This document shows, in pieces, positions 46,319 to 59,930 of a stretch of DNA of 64,000 nt. Both the position numbers and the translations under genes were made by a program. Below the pieces are notes generated by a model. It saw nothing but the letters and a program-made list of their open reading frames with translations, was not told the origin of the DNA and did no database searches. Source of the DNA: Cocos nucifera (Eukaryota; Streptophyta; Magnoliopsida; Arecales; Arecaceae); assembly GCA_006176705.1 (NCBI GenBank), contig QRFJ01000477.1, positions 1,340,214 through 1,404,213 of the forward strand, in the 5' to 3' direction. The stretch's first letter is position 1; each line of letters opens with the position of its first letter.

Positions 46319-47300
46319 ATAGGACTAGACCATCTATGGAGGGTGCCACTCCCATCCTACTAATGAACCTCAGCAACTATACAGCTTACATGGCAGCATC
46401 ATATGCCACGATATCTCTACATCACTAACTGAATAGGCTAAAGTATCCTACTTAGAACCTTTCCAACAGATTGCTCCTATAATTAGGGTATGAGTCGATA
46501 TTCTCTTGTTGTCATCTTATTCTGACTAAAATTAAAATATCCATATATTTTAAGTCAGTACTTCTATATTTGAGTCACTGGACCTTAGTATTTTTCAAGT
46601 ACTTAAAGATTATCTATACAATCTTCCAATGGCTCTCACTTGGATCAAATTGGTATCTACTCACTACCTCTAGTTAGTATACAATGCCTGGTCATGTATG
46701 TGGAGAAATAAGATGATAGCTAAACCTTTATTCTTTGCAATGCTGGGATGTCATTCCTGATTAAGAGAATTTCATCCACAGACAATATAAGGAAGAACAC
46801 TATAGAATATTTTGCCTAATTATAAATGCAGGATTTATCTTTGTTCATAACAAAGGCATACGTTCAAAATGTATGTTCTAATTCTGAGGTAATAGCCAAA
46901 TAGGCTTTAAGGTCTTTTCCTTTCCGTTTGTGCTACTCTGATCCTTTTGAAAATCTATTCACACCCAATGGATTTTATCCCTTCAGGTGAATCATTTAGT
47001 GTCGATACACTATTGATTTTCATGGACTTGAATTTGGATCATGTGGCTCCAAGCCACTTCTTAAAGTCAGATCACTGCATTGTATCCCTATAGGTGATCG
47101 GATCCTTGTTGTTCTCATCCAGCTCAACAGGATTGCCATCTAGAATCTAGATACTGATGTATCTATCTAGCTGATATGGTACTCTACTAGATCTCCTTAA
47201 AGCTGATACTTTAATGGGCTCCAAATTTGATCTGATCAAATTCAGTTCTATAGGTTTACTAGATTACGTCGGTTCTTTTCTATCAGTCAAATTTTTTTTA
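46319..47300 (-). pseudogene. RNase H and reverse transcriptase of Copia-F
   Basis: Minus-strand remnants of the polymerase. Near 46319-46500 lies the RNase H core, matching 57610-57830 of F2 (VEYIV-like residues for EAEY). The RT active-site region reads LSVDEILLIRNDIPAL; the catalytic YVDD has become SVDE at 46771-46782. Multiple stops. Compared with F2 the same region is interrupted by G exactly at ATAGG. Confidence 0.82.
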
Positions 47301-48200
47301 AGTTCAACTTGATAGACATTAGTTCCTTCTCTAAGAAACTCCTTTTCAAAATGAATGCCCTACTGCTGATGAACATCTTATGTTCTTCAGCATAGTAGAA
47401 TTAATAACCCTTAAATACTTATTGGACCAGGATCCAAGTTTATCTGTATGCAAATATATTACATAGGCTGATCAACTCCAAATCCAAAAATGAGAGAGTC
47501 TAGGTCTACGCTCGATCCATACCCCATACAGAATCTATGCAATAGATTTACTTAGAACCTTTTTCAAAGTAAAACTAGTAGCCACAAGAGCACAACCCTG
47601 AAACAGACAGATAAGTGAACCCTATCATGGATTGAACCATGTCTGACAAAGTTTAATTTTTTTCTTTTAAATACACTATATTCCAAAAAGGAATCTACTG
47701 AGAGAGAATCCTATTCTCTCCTAGATATGTCACAAACTTACTGGATAAGTATTCACCTCCTTGATCTGATCGAAGAGTTTCAATGTCCTTTCCAGTTTGT
47801 TTTTCTTTTTCATTATTGAATCATTTGAACATTTCAAATGATTCAGGCCAGATGCACCCATGCCCAGGTAGATCATCTATAATAAAATATTAGTATCTTC
47901 CTTTGGCACTTAAGTTCATAAGTCCACATATATCACCATGTACGAGACTTAGAACTTTATCAGCTCCTTCACCTTTTCCAGTAAAAGGTGATTTGTCATG
48001 TTCCCGAGAAGACAAGATTCACAGGCTATCAATGATTCACAATCATTGATGTTGAAGTTTCTCTCTCAAGTTAACCCATTTATCCTGTTCTTGTCAAGAT
48101 GACTAAGCCTATAATGCCAAAGATAGATATCCATGATATAATCTTACTTGGATGTGTACATTACACTTAACAGGCTGTATAAATATTAAATATTATTTCT
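47300..48200 (-). pseudogene. Integrase of Copia-F
   Basis: Minus strand: YLWHYRLSHLDKNRINGL (the two zinc-binding His), then CESLIACESCLLGNMTN (CxxC), and further down LVHGDICGL with the first catalytic Asp at about 47930. All in frames with stops. The palindrome-like ATCAATGATT...AATCATTGAT near 48028 is part of this coding stretch. Confidence 0.82.
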
Positions 48201-49750
48201 TTATTATCCATGTATTACTATAATATTATTCATAATAATATCATAATAATCTCCTTTATTGATAAAGGATAACTATCTCTAACCAAAAGACCATCAGAGA
48301 TAACACTTATCATAAACGATGGACAATAGTGACAATCACTCAAAATGACATCTATTAAAAATAAGCTTGACAAATCCTAAAGCTAGGATTAGAACAAGAC
48401 TTCCATCCCCAACATTCAAGTATTTCTCACTATTTTCAAATATCCCACTTACTTGTAGTCTTTATAATAAATTGCATAAGACTACCGGCATCTAATACCC
48501 ATGTAGTAGAATTATTTATAGAAAAATTTTAAGGTGTTATCATATAACATCTTTAATGAGCAATTTTGCTCTTTTCTCTTGTTCAGCCTGTTATGGTCAA
48601 GTGAAGTAAGATAATTCTTCTTCCTATGACCCTGCTTCTAACATAAGAAGCACGATGCCTAATTTGGGTTAACCTTGGACTAATTATTTTGACTGGGCTT
48701 AGAAGTCCCAATACGAACCCATTCATACTGCTAAACCAAATTCAACTCTCGATACTAATTATCGAAGTTGGATCCCATAAGTCATCACTATCTAACAGTG
48801 ATAGCAGCAATTAGGGTTTAGCCTTAATTTGAGAAAAGAGAATATTGACCTAAGTATATGAATTATATTAAGCCTAAAGACTTGGACTTTAGTCTAAAAA
48901 TTCTTCCACTATTTTATTCGAATTGGTAGCCTCTACCTCCAATTCAAAAAATTATTTTAATTTCCTTGTAGGTACTAGAATCCACATAGACTGCACATAA
49001 GCCCAACTATGGTTGGTCAACTCATGTACATCTAAGGATAGGTTCATAACCAATTGTTCTCCAAACAAATTCTAGTAATTTAATTTTTTCCCAAGAAACC
49101 TAATTAGTAGGCTAGGGCCTCCACTGTAAGGATCCGGTTATGTCTAACCATTAACATGAGCATAATTGGTGCATCTAGCTAACGAATGATTAAGCCCAAC
49201 TATGGTTGGTCAACCTAACCACCATTAGAGAGACACTTCCAAATCATCATATGATGAATGATAATTCCATTAGTCAACAAGCACCAGGCCTATGGGCCTT
49301 TAATGATTATTGAGTTAATGGACTCATTATCAAACTCCTTAATGGAAGGCTATGATTCGGTTATCTCTATAACTTCATCATTTTAAGAACCTAATAATTT
49401 TATAGGATTTAAATTATTAGTGATTTAAGGATAGAAAAGAACATGGATCAATTTGCTCCCACTGACTTCACCACGTCAGGTCCTCTCACTGACGTCACAA
49501 GTCATTGATGAGGATTAGGATCAATTTTGGTCCATGGACACCTAAATCAGTCTCACTGAATGAAATCAATGTCACTGATTTTCTAGTGACTTGGGTTAGC
49601 TCGAATCAATAAGCAACCTAATCAAAAGCTGATTAATCATATTGGCCAGGTAAGTGAGATTGATAGGAGGGTCAGCTAAGGCTTGCCTTAGACACCATCA
49701 GAAATGGTCAGAAAAGTGGACTGCTAATTAAAAACAATCAGTCTAGAATG
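48200..49750 (-). pseudogene. Protease and gag of Copia-F
   Basis: The zinc knuckle lies at 48611-48652 on the minus strand: C-FL-C, an interposed stop, KQGHRKKN and then Tyr where the last Cys is expected. Protease remnants follow at lower coordinates (YMGIRCR, then LSDCHYCPSFM resembling the post-protease NC.YVP stretch). Upstream gag, at higher coordinates, is hard to follow. Degraded everywhere. Confidence 0.65.
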
Positions 49751-50860
49751 CCATACTTATCTTAGATACCAATTAATTTGTTAGTTTTGATTTGATTTGC
49801 CTAAAGATTCGAGCTCGACCACTGAGCCACGATCAGATCCATTTGTTAGATATATGGACTTTGATCAACTACAACTATTGAATTGATCTATAGAAAAGAA
49901 ATGACCTAATCCTAATTAACTATTAATTAGGTTTGATCAATTTTTTAACTAAGTCCATATTTAATCTAATCCTAGGTCTAACCCAGTTAATGATCTGATC
50001 AAAACTAACCCATTATCCTTTAACCCAAGTTTTATGAAATTATCTTAGGATCTTCAAATCACAAACCTAGATTCTAAACAATCACTTAATTCTTAATTAA
50101 GTTAAAAATTTGGGTTTATGCAACCTCAGAACTAGTTTCTAATTTTATTATTTAAAATATTTTTAAATTATAAATAATTTATATTGAATCATATTCAATA
50201 CATGGTTTTAGATCTGATTTATTTTATTATTTAGATCATGTCTTAGGATTTTGAATCTAGAATTTTGTAGAAAGTAAGTTCTCAATTTAAATTTTACAAA
50301 ATAAATATGTTCTACATATACATTAAAGATTCAAAATAAAAAAAAAAATATCAACATATGCAATAAGAGAATCTAGATCTAAACATAAAACACATTATGT
50401 GGATCAGATCATAAACCATTTAAAATTAGATTTAAAATCTAAAAATAAATCATAAATTACTTTAGATCTCATCTAATATATTTATGACTTAGGTTTCTTG
50501 GATCAGCACATACTAGGATAGCCTTTCTACTGTAAGGGGCAAACCTTACAGTAGGACAACCTTATGGTAGTATGTGCAATCCTGATATTATTTAGATCTA
50601 ATCTAAATAATCTAACATAAATCAAATATATATTTAATTTTATATTTAAATTAAAAAATTAAATTATAAATTGTTTTAGATGTAATATAAATTATTCATG
50701 ATTCAAATTCAGATAATCACATATTAGGACAACGTTTTCATTATAAGGGGTTAACCTTACAATAGGACAATCTTATGACAGTATGTACGATCTTTAATTA
50801 ATTTTAATTTTTAAATTTAATCTAATAAAAATATAATCATATTTATAAAAGAACCTAGAT
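49750..50860 (-). other. Untranslated leader of Copia-F
   Basis: AT-rich and gene-free. It holds two variants of a short motif, CTAGGATAGCC...ACTGTAAGGGGC near 50515 and TAGGACAACG...TATAAGGGGTTAACC near 50725, each followed by a partly inverted CCTTAC copy. The same pair occurs in F2 at 62080 and 62290. Confidence 0.6.
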
Positions 50861-50872
50861 GCTCTAATACCA
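50861..50872 (-). promoter_or_regulatory. Primer-binding site of Copia-F
   Basis: Minus strand TGGTATTAGAGC, one base from the LTR. One mismatch to the initiator-Met site TGGTATCAGAGC. Confidence 0.85.
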
Positions 50873-50873
50873 C

Positions 50874-53741
50874 TGTTGAGAAACATGCAGGATTTCATAC
50901 ATAGATTTCAAAACTTTTTTGAAATATAGAGCAGCAGAAGACATAGATTAAATTATTTAATCTACAGCATGCATGTAATTAAATTACGAAATCCTACATC
51001 AAGGATCTATAACATGTTATGATGTAAACATAAATCTAAAATTAAATTAATCATAAGTGGTATTGATCATATCAATACCTAGATCTAGAATAATTCTAGA
51101 TCTAACCCTAGATCGCATCTAGGTCACTAAGAGATCAGATCTCTTACCTTTGCACGGGTCAATAACTCTATGGTTGAATTCATTATTGCATTTGAAGCTA
51201 CACAAGCATCCAACCTCTATATATGATCCACATAAATCTGCAACACAGATTGGAGGTTCATCGAACGAAAATCCGCTCGAAGTGGTAGCTTCTCGCGGGT
51301 CTCTCCTGATGGTTAATTAAATACATATTCTTCGGATCTCTTGGATACTCCAAGAGATGAAGAACATGAGGAAGAATAAGAGAGAAATCTAACCTTTGGA
51401 TCTCCCATAAATCAAAAATAAATACATATAAAAAAACCCTAGGAGAAGATAAATCTTCGCCTTCAGGACATCAATGGTTGATGTCTTGAAAACATCTCTT
51501 ATGCTAGGTTTAGGGAGACCTTCTCCTCTAGATTTTTTTCTACTTTTCTAGATCACACACCCTCAAATTTTTCTCACAAAAATCTCATAAATAAAATGGA
51601 GAAGAAGGACTCTAAAGGAAACCCTAAGAGATGACCTTTTCTTCTTCTCCCATCAGGACATGATCAGATCGTATCCAAAAAGAATCTCTATGCTCAACAC
51701 CTTGGAGCACATATCCTATACCCTAATCCTCTCTCTCTCAAATTTTTATCAGATAAAAATCATAAAGAAATATAAAGGATAAAGACTTTTAAACAAAATC
51801 ACAAGAGAAGACAATCTTCTCTCTTACCTTGTCTCTTCAAGACATCAACATTTGATGTCTTAATTGAAGGCTCTTCTCCATGAATCATAGCACCACAAAT
51901 CCTCCATGCATTCTTTTTCTTTTTCTCTAATTTTTCATGATTTTTTTAGATTTTTTACATCCTCAAACCTTCTAAAATGAGGCACCCAAGATATATATGG
52001 ATGACTAGGTCAAACCTAGTCTTTTCTGGATTGCTATGGGGCGTCCAACTCTTGGACGCCCCTCCCATAATTATTTTTGTGCATCCTCTGAATCTCATGC
52101 ACAAAAAACTATGGGAGAAAGGGTGGCACAAAAAAATTGGTGTGGGAAAAGTGGGCGCACAAGAGGAGGGAAGAGTTTAGGTCAAAGAGGGCTATTCCAA
52201 GAAGGAAACTAATCCTAACAACTTCCTGCTTTTGACCAAGTCAAAATTTATTCCAAATAATCTGATATGGGGCATGAGAAACTTTTTATTAGGCATGAAA
52301 AAACATAGAAAATATCTAGAATTAAAATATAGCATGGGCTTTCTTCGGCATATGTGAAAGAGAGAGAGTCCCAGTCTAATTGGGACTCCTCTTGTTTGAC
52401 TAGGTCAAAATTATTTTAAACCTAATTTATATCCTATTTAAACTAGATTAAATGCAACCCAATTAAGAGTAATCCTAGTCTAACTAGAAGCCCAATTGAA
52501 TTAGATTAAATCAAGATTTATATCTAATTTAGATCCTAAGTCAATCAGGTGCACTCAAGTCCTAGTCAAACAAGAAATTTTTCTTCCCTTGCAATTGACT
52601 TATCCAATAAACCAATTAAACTTAATCTAAATAAATTCAAACTAATTCTAATTAAATCTAATTTAATTAGACTTGATCTCAGCATAATTGCTCAATCAAA
52701 TTGAGCCAATTAGCAATCTAATTACTAATCAATCCTCCTACAACACTTGCATTAGGTCAAACATCAATCGCATTGAATGTTTGACCTCGAAATGATTCTT
52801 AATCACCGACTAACCATTTGATCAGGTTACAAGCTCTAATATATGTAATTCCATAGGTTCAAACTTAAGTCGGTAGCATAGAAATCAATTTTTGTACTAA
52901 TCGAAGTTACCATCTAGTAATAGTTTCCGACGTTCAGATAGGTCGAATGTATGCAAAGCAACATTCTTAGAACCCTGGCCTATGGTTACTATATAATTCA
53001 TCCCTATGACCAATAATACTCAAGATAACTTTGAGTATGCTATCAAACACTCATACAAGTCATCTCTATTGTGTCTCAAAATTTTGCAAATCCCATGACA
53101 CCTCACGAGGATTATCCAAGCCTAGGTTTTGCTAAATTCAAACACAGTGAGTCATTCTCTTCTTGAAGTTAATTAGGAGTGGTCAATTCTATCTTGACTC
53201 ACACACCGACTTAACAAGTACTTGACTATACCTAAAAATATTTCAAATCTATATTAAAAATACAGACAGTCCGACATCAAAGTATAGTGAGTTGCTTGCA
53301 AGTCACCGTGGTGATCTCAGGTCGGAGAGACACTTAAACCCATTGGTCTTAGCTAGCTACTCTTGACAGCAGAGTGCTATATTGGTCACGTTCAATGCAA
53401 ATGTACTCCTATATCTCACCTGGATGCCATACCAGTATCTCCACACCACTTGGTTATGAGAACAACCAATGCATATGGCATACAACGATCTACACTCGAT
53501 AAGTTATTATTCTCATTAATAACTTATCATTTAATCGTGAACAATTTAAGAACCATCCGATAAATCCTTCTTTATCAATTAATTATGGTTCTAAGGACTT
53601 CATCATAATTTAGGAGTTTATTTAAGGAAGATAGAACTTTTATGATGAACCAGCCAAATAACTATTATTATTAGATAATTTATATACTAATTTCAATTAT
53701 CTACTACTTAGATAATTGGCTTTAGGATACATTTTCCAACA
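50874..53741 (-). repeat. 5' LTR of Copia-F
   Basis: 2868 bases, plus-strand ends TGTTGAGAAAC and TTTTCCAACA. Both palindromes are perfect here (52003-52021 and 52038-52062). Confidence 0.92.
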
Positions 53742-53746
53742 CGTCC

Positions 53747-54448
53747 AATGGCCAGAGCACATCCAGACTGATGTAATCCAATTTTGACCCAAATTTCTTC
53801 ATATTTTGATGGAAAAAAAGTCTCTTCGTCCCATATTGCCTAGAAGAAAACTCTCCAACCCTCCTAGCTCTATAAATTGGATCCCAAGCCTCCAGAATTC
53901 ATTATCTTCAGTTAAAATGAAGCTTTGGTATAGGATAGAGCTAGACTTTGGTTAATGACTGCTTCGAGGCAACTTGTATCGAGAGGAAGAGCTAGGCTTT
54001 GACACCATCTTTCTGCCAATGCTGATCCAAGATTAGAGATCAGCCTATTTTAATCTTTTTTTCTTTTTAAATTTTATATATTTAAATTATGAATATTTTA
54101 ATTAATATAATATTTATTTTTATATTTTTTATTTTTATTATAATTTAATTTTTATACTTTAATTATTGCTCTTTATTTTACTGCAAGTAGATGCTAAGAT
54201 CTAAATAGTAGATCCTAGTACCAAGTTTATTTTTCTGCACTATTTAAATTTTACTTTTAATTTTTGACTTCAATTTTATTTTCAAAATCTCTCATTTTTT
54301 TTGTAAAATCAAAGATTTCAAATCTAAAATACTACCTTCTCTATGAATTCGACCTGACTTACTACTATCTATGTATTTTTAATTATTTTAAAAAATTAGA
54401 TTAAATTGATAAATACGGTGTCTTAACAATAATATCGTGCTCTTATCA
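53747..54448 (+). repeat. 3' LTR of Gypsy-D, right part
   Basis: Resumes as AATGGCCAGAGCAC after F and matches 17351-18068. TATA-like TATAAAT at 53871-53877. With the left part it gives about 1561 bases, close to the 1552 of the 5' LTR. Confidence 0.92.
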
Positions 54449-54452
54449 AGAG

Positions 54453-54518
54453 GTGACATCGCAAAGTAAAGTTTCTATTACCATAGAAGAAATTCTCGAG
54501 CAGGTCTTTGGTTAACAG
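54453..54518 (+). pseudogene. Copia-B, second visible part
   Basis: 66 bases between D and F2, continuing the hinge after the pre-integrase part of B (ERTR joined to GDIAK in one frame). No catalytic motif. Continuation lies right of F2, outside the window. Confidence 0.6.
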
Positions 54519-57392
54519 TGTTAAAACACATGCAGAATTTCATGCATAGATTTTAAAACTTTTTTAAAATTAAAGTAGTGGAAGACATAGATTAAATAGT
54601 TTAATCTACAATATGCTTGTAATCAGATTATAAAACCCAACATCAAAGATCTATAACATGTCATGACGCAAATATAAATCTAAAATTAAATTAATCATAA
54701 GTGGTATTGATCATATCAATACCTAGATCTAGAATAATTCTAGATCTAACCCTATATCATATCTAGATTACCAAGAGATTAGATCTCTTACTTTTGCATG
54801 GGTCCAGAATTCTACAGTTGATTTTCATTATTGCCTTTAAAGCCGCAGATGCATCCGACCTCTATAGGTGATCCACACGAACCTGCAATATAGATCGAAT
54901 ATTTGTCAAATAAAGATTCGCTCGAAGTACTAGCTTCTCGCAGATCCCTTCTAATGGTCAATCAAATACATGTTCTTTGGATCTCTTGGACACTCCAAGA
55001 GATGAAGAATATGAGGAAGAATAAGGTAGAAATCCAATTCTTGGATCTTCCATAAATTAGAAAATAAAAATAAGAAAAATAAATCCTAAGAGAAGATAAA
55101 TCTTCTCCTTCAGGACATCAGTGATTGATATCCTGAAAATATCTCTATGCTAAGAAAACAGGAGATCTTCTGCTCTAAAATTTTTTCTAAGCTTTCAGAT
55201 CTAATATTTTTGATTTTTATTATATAAAATTTCTACAAGAAATTGGAGAAGAAGGATTCTCAAAGAAACCCTAAGAGAAGATGTTCTTCTCTTCTTCTTC
55301 TCTCATCAGGACATGGTCAAATCATATCCAAAAAGAACATCATGCCCCAACAACTTGGAGCACTTATCCCCATGCCCTATTCCTCTCTCTCTCAAATTTT
55401 TATCACATAAAAATCATAAAGAATAAATAAGAAAAGAAATATATAAAAGAAAAATAAAGAGAAGACAATCTTCTCTTACCTTATTTCTTCAAGATATCAA
55501 TCTTTGATGTCTTAATTGAAGGCCCTTCTCCAAGAATCTTGGCATCCCAAAACCATCATTCCTTCTCCTCCTTTTTGTCTGGCTTTTTATAAATTTTTTA
55601 GGATTTATCACATCCTCAAACCATCTCATAGAAGGCACCTTAATAATATAAGGATGACTAGGTCAAACCTAGTCTTTTATTGACTCCTATGGGGCGTCCA
55701 ACTCTTGGTCCCCCCTTGATTTTAGGAATGAGAACTAGAAAACCAACACACAAAACCCTAAGAAGAAGAAGGGGGGAGAAAAGGTTGGGTGGCATGGGGA
55801 AAATATCCAAAAGAAGGAGGGAAAAAGTTTTGGTCAAAGGGGATTCTATCAAATAGGAAACTAATCCTAACCACTTTCTAGTTTTGATCAAGTCAAAACA
55901 AATTCCTAAACTAATGAGAAGTGGGGTGTGGAGACTCTTTCTTAGGCATGAGAATTCATATAAAATCTTAAAAATAAAAGGTGTGGGTGTGGGCTTTTAG
56001 GCGCAAGAGAAAGAGAGAGAGTCTTAGTCCAACTAGGACTCCTCTTATTTAACTAGGTCAAAATAGGTTTAAACCTGATTTAAATCATATTTAAATCAAA
56101 TTAAATGCAACCTAATTAAGGATGATCCTAGTCTAACTAAGGGTCCAATTAAATCAGATTAAATCAAGATTTAAATCTAATTTAAATCCTAAGTCAATTT
56201 GGTGCACCCAAATCCTAGTCAAATAAGGAATTATTCTTTTTTACAATTGGCTTATCCAATAAACCAACAAGACTTAATCTAATTAAGTTCAAACTAATTC
56301 TAATTGAATCTAATTTAATTAGACTTGATCTCAGTCTGATTGCTCAATCAAATTGAGCTAATTAGCAAACCAATTGCTAATCGATCCTTCTACAACACTT
56401 GCATTAGGTCAAACATCAATTTTATTGATGGATTGACCTTAGAACGATTCTCAATCATGGATTAACCATCTGATCAGGTTACAAACTCTAATATGTATGA
56501 TCACAAAGGTTCGAACCTAAGTCAGTAGCATAGAAACTAATTTTTTACCAATCAAAGTTATCATCTAGCAATGGTTCTCGACGTCCAGATAGGTCGAACG
56601 TATGCAAAGCAAAATTTTTAGAATCCTAGCCCATGGTTACCATATAATTCATCCTTGTGATCAATAATGCTCAAGATGACTTTGAGTATACTATCAAACA
56701 CTCATACAAGTCATCTCAATTGTGTCTTAAAATTTTGTAAATCTCATGACACCTCATGAGGATTACCTAGGCCTAGATTTTACTAAATTGAAACACAGTG
56801 AGTCATTCTCTTCCTGAAGTTAATCAGGAGTAGAGAATTCCATCTTGACTCACACACCAACTTTATAAGTATTTGACTGTACCCAAAAACTTTTTGAACT
56901 TATATTAAAAATACAGATAGTCTGACATCAAAGTACAGTGAGTTACTTGCAAGTCACCATGGTGATCTCAGATCAGAGGGACACTTATACCCAATGGCCT
57001 TAGCTAGCTACTCTTGATAGTAAAGTGCTACATTGATCACGTTCAGTGTAGATGTACTCCTACATCTCATCTGGATGCCATACCAGTGTCTCCACATCAC
57101 TTGATTATGAGGACAACCATCGCATATGGCATACAGCGACCTACACTTGATAAGTTATCATTCTTATTAATAATTTATCATTTGGTCCTGAACAATTTAA
57201 GAACCATCTGATAAATCCTTCTTTATCGATTGATTATGGTTCTAAAAGCTTCATCATAATTTAGGAGTTCATTTAAGAAAGATAGAACTTTTATGATGAA
57301 TTAGCCAAATAACTATTATTATTAGATAATTCATATACTAATTTCAATCATCTATCACTTAGATGATTGGCTTTAGGATATATTTTTCAACA
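54519..57392 (-). repeat. 3' LTR of Copia-F2
   Basis: 2874 bases; plus-strand ends TGTTAAAACAC and TTTTTCAACA. First palindrome perfect (55656-55674); second decayed on its right arm (55691-55716). The minus-strand purine motif next to it reads CCAAGTGAGAGT (57393-57404), the polypurine tract. Confidence 0.92.
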
Positions 57393-58700
57393 ACTCTCAC
57401 TTGGACTAAAGTCAATCAGAATGATATCAAATATCCTATCTTTTACTTGAGTTCGTAGAACTCCTTAGTTTCGAGGTCTTAGCAAATGGGTTAGTCAACT
57501 TCTTCTTTTACATCGATCTTTTAAAGATCAACGTCATCCAGATCTAATATCTAAGATGAAAGTGATGCAGAATATGCTGGTTCTTGGTTTCTTTAGCTTG
57601 AGCTATGGCTTTAATGGTATGATAGGACTAGACCATTGATGAAGGGTGCCACTCCCAACCAGCTAATAAACCTCAGCAACTGCGTAGCTTACATGACAGC
57701 ATCATATACCACGATGTACTCTACATCACTAACTGAATAGGCTAAAGTATACAACTTGAAACTTTTTCAGTAGATTGCTCCTACAATTAGGGTATGACCC
57801 AACATTTTCTTGTTGTCATCTTGTTTTGACTGAAATTAAAACATCCATAAGTTTTAAGTTAATACTTCCATATTTGAGTCACTGAACTTTAGTATTTTTT
57901 AAATACTTAAGGATTGTCTATACAATCTTTCAATGGCTTTCACTTAGATCAGACTAGTATCTGCTCACAACCTCTAGTGAGTATACTATGTCTAGTCTCG
58001 TATATGGAGAAATAAGATGATAGCTAAACCTTTATTCCTTGCAATAGTAGAATGTCATTTTCAATTAAAAGAATTTCATCCTCAAACATCACAAAAAATA
58101 ACACTACATAATATTTTGCCCAACTATAAATACAGGGTTTATCTTTATTCATAACAAAGATATACGTTCAGAACGTATGTTCGAAAACTGAGATAATAGC
58201 CAAATAGGTCTTATAGGTCTTTACCTTCTCATCTGCGCTACTCAAATCCTTTGAAAATTTATTCACACTCAATGAATTTTATCCCTTCAGGTGAATCAAC
58301 TAATGTCCATACACTATTGATTTTCATGGACTTTAATTTGGATCATATGGCTCCAAGCTACTTCTCAAAGTCAGGCCACTGTATTGTATTCCTATAGGTG
58401 ATTGGATCCTTGTTGTTCTCATCAAGCTCAACAAGATTGCCTTCCCAGACCTAGATACTGAAGTATCTATTTGGCTAAAATGGTACTCTACCGAATCTCC
58501 TTAAAGGTGACACTTTAATGGGCTCTAGATTTGATTCGATCAAATCCGATTCTGTAAGTTTACTAGATTACATCGATTCTTTTTTACCAATCAAACTTCT
58601 CTGAGTTCAACTTGACAGGCATCAGTTCCTTCTTTAAGGAACTCCTTTCCAAAAGAAATGCTCTACTACTGAAGAACATCTCATATTCTTCAGTATGGTA
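57393..58700 (-). pseudogene. RNase H and reverse transcriptase of Copia-F2
   Basis: Minus strand: tail of RNase H near 57400-57600, then YFSLFS-like and VAEVY-like pieces with GSGTLHQWSS near 57640, matching F beyond the G insertion. RT region near 58080 reads FEDEILL, where YVDD is expected. Stops throughout. The site ATAGG at 57620-57624 is the empty target of G. Confidence 0.8.
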
Positions 58701-59930
58701 GAATTAATCATCCTTAAAAACCTATTAGACTAGGATCCAAGTTTATCTGTGTGCAAACCTATGACATAGGCCGATCAACCCTAAATTCGAAGGTGAAAGA
58801 GTCTAGGTCTATGCCCGATCCATATCCCATATAGAGTCTATGCAACAAATTCACTTGGTATAAATTTTCAAAGTAAAACAAGTAGTCATAAGAATACAAC
58901 CCTGAAATAGGCAGACTAGTCAATCCTATCATGGATTGAACCATATCTAACAAAGTTCAATTTCTTCTTTTAGATACACTATATTTCGAAAAGAAATCCT
59001 TTGAGAGAAAATCCAATTCTCTCTTGGATATATCACAAACTCAATGAATAAGTATTCGCCTCCTCGATCTGATCGAAGAGTTTTAATACCTTATCCAATT
59101 TATTTTTCTATTTCATTATTGAATCATTTGAACATTTCTAATGATTCAGGTCAGACGCACCTATTTCTAGATAGATAATCTATAATAAAATATTAATATC
59201 TTCCTTTGGCACTTAAATTCATTGGTCCACATACATCACTCTGTATGAGATGTAGAACTTTATTATCTTCTTCACCTTTTCCAGTAAAAGATGACTTTAT
59301 CATCTTCCTAAGAAGACAAGATTTACAGACTATCAATGATTCACAATCATTGATGTCGAAGTTTTCCTCTCAAGCTAATCCATTTATCCTGTTCTTGTTA
59401 AGATGACTAAGCCTGTAATGCTAAAGATAGATATCCATGACATCATCTAACTTGGTGTGTACATTATGCTTAACAGACTATGTAAATGTTAAATTTTTTT
59501 TTTTATTATTCATATATTATTATAATATTATTCATAATAATATTATAACAACTTCCTAAGAAGACAAGATTTACAGACTATCAATGATTCACAATCATTG
59601 ATGTCGAAGTTTTCCTCTCAAGCTAATCCATTTATCCTGTTCTTGTTAAGATGACTAAGCCTGTAATGCTAAAGATAGATATCCATGACATCATCTAACT
59701 TGGTGTGTACATTATGCTTAACAGACTATGTAAATGTTAAATATTTTTTTTTATTATTCATATATTATTATAATATTATTCATAATAATATTACAACAAT
59801 CCTCTTTATTAATAAATGATAACCATCTCTGATCAAAAGTCTAATAGAGATCATATTTATCATAAATAATGGACAATAGTAATAATCACTCAAAATGACA
59901 TCTATTGAAAATAAGCTTGATAATTCCGAA
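58700..59930 (-). pseudogene. Integrase of Copia-F2 with an internal duplication
   Basis: Matches the integrase of F (47300-48200). The zinc-finger part occurs twice because of the 248-base tandem duplication at 59304-59799. As 248 is not a multiple of three, this shifts the frame. Confidence 0.8.
59304..59799. repeat. 248-bp tandem duplication in F2
   Basis: Copy 1 at 59304-59551 and copy 2 at 59552-59799, both starting CTTCCTAAGAAGACAAG. They are nearly identical, with differences mainly at the T run and at ATTATAACAAC versus ATTACAACAAT. F has a single copy near 48004-48250. Confidence 0.95.

Larger units (their letters stand above)
36010..53741 (-). mobile_element. Ty1/Copia element F with very long LTRs
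   Basis: Inserted in the 3' LTR of D with a CATCC/CGTCC duplication (one base changed). Orientation is minus: the primer site is at 50861-50872, integrase, RT and RNase H run leftwards, and a purine stretch abuts the left LTR. It is about 10.5 kb without G (39074-46318), which splits its RNase H region. LTRs of 2.83 and 2.87 kb are long for Copia. Confidence 0.92.
16517..54448 (+). mobile_element. Gypsy-type element D, gag-only, host to E and F
   Basis: Inserted in Copia-B; AGAG matches on both sides (16513-16516 and 54449-54452), one base short of the usual 5. Both LTRs start TGATAAATATC and end CTTATCA. Without nested DNA it would be about 7.7 kb. It has a Gypsy gag but no RT, RNase H or integrase, so it is a non-autonomous type comparable with the TR-GAG elements described in plants. 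E (18655-31111) lies in its leader and F (36010-53741) in its 3' LTR. Confidence 0.85.

Noticed and set aside
48027..48050. ATCAATGATT...AATCATTGAT palindrome in F and twice in F2
   Set aside because: Lies in the zinc-finger part of integrase; explained by coding sequence and family copying.
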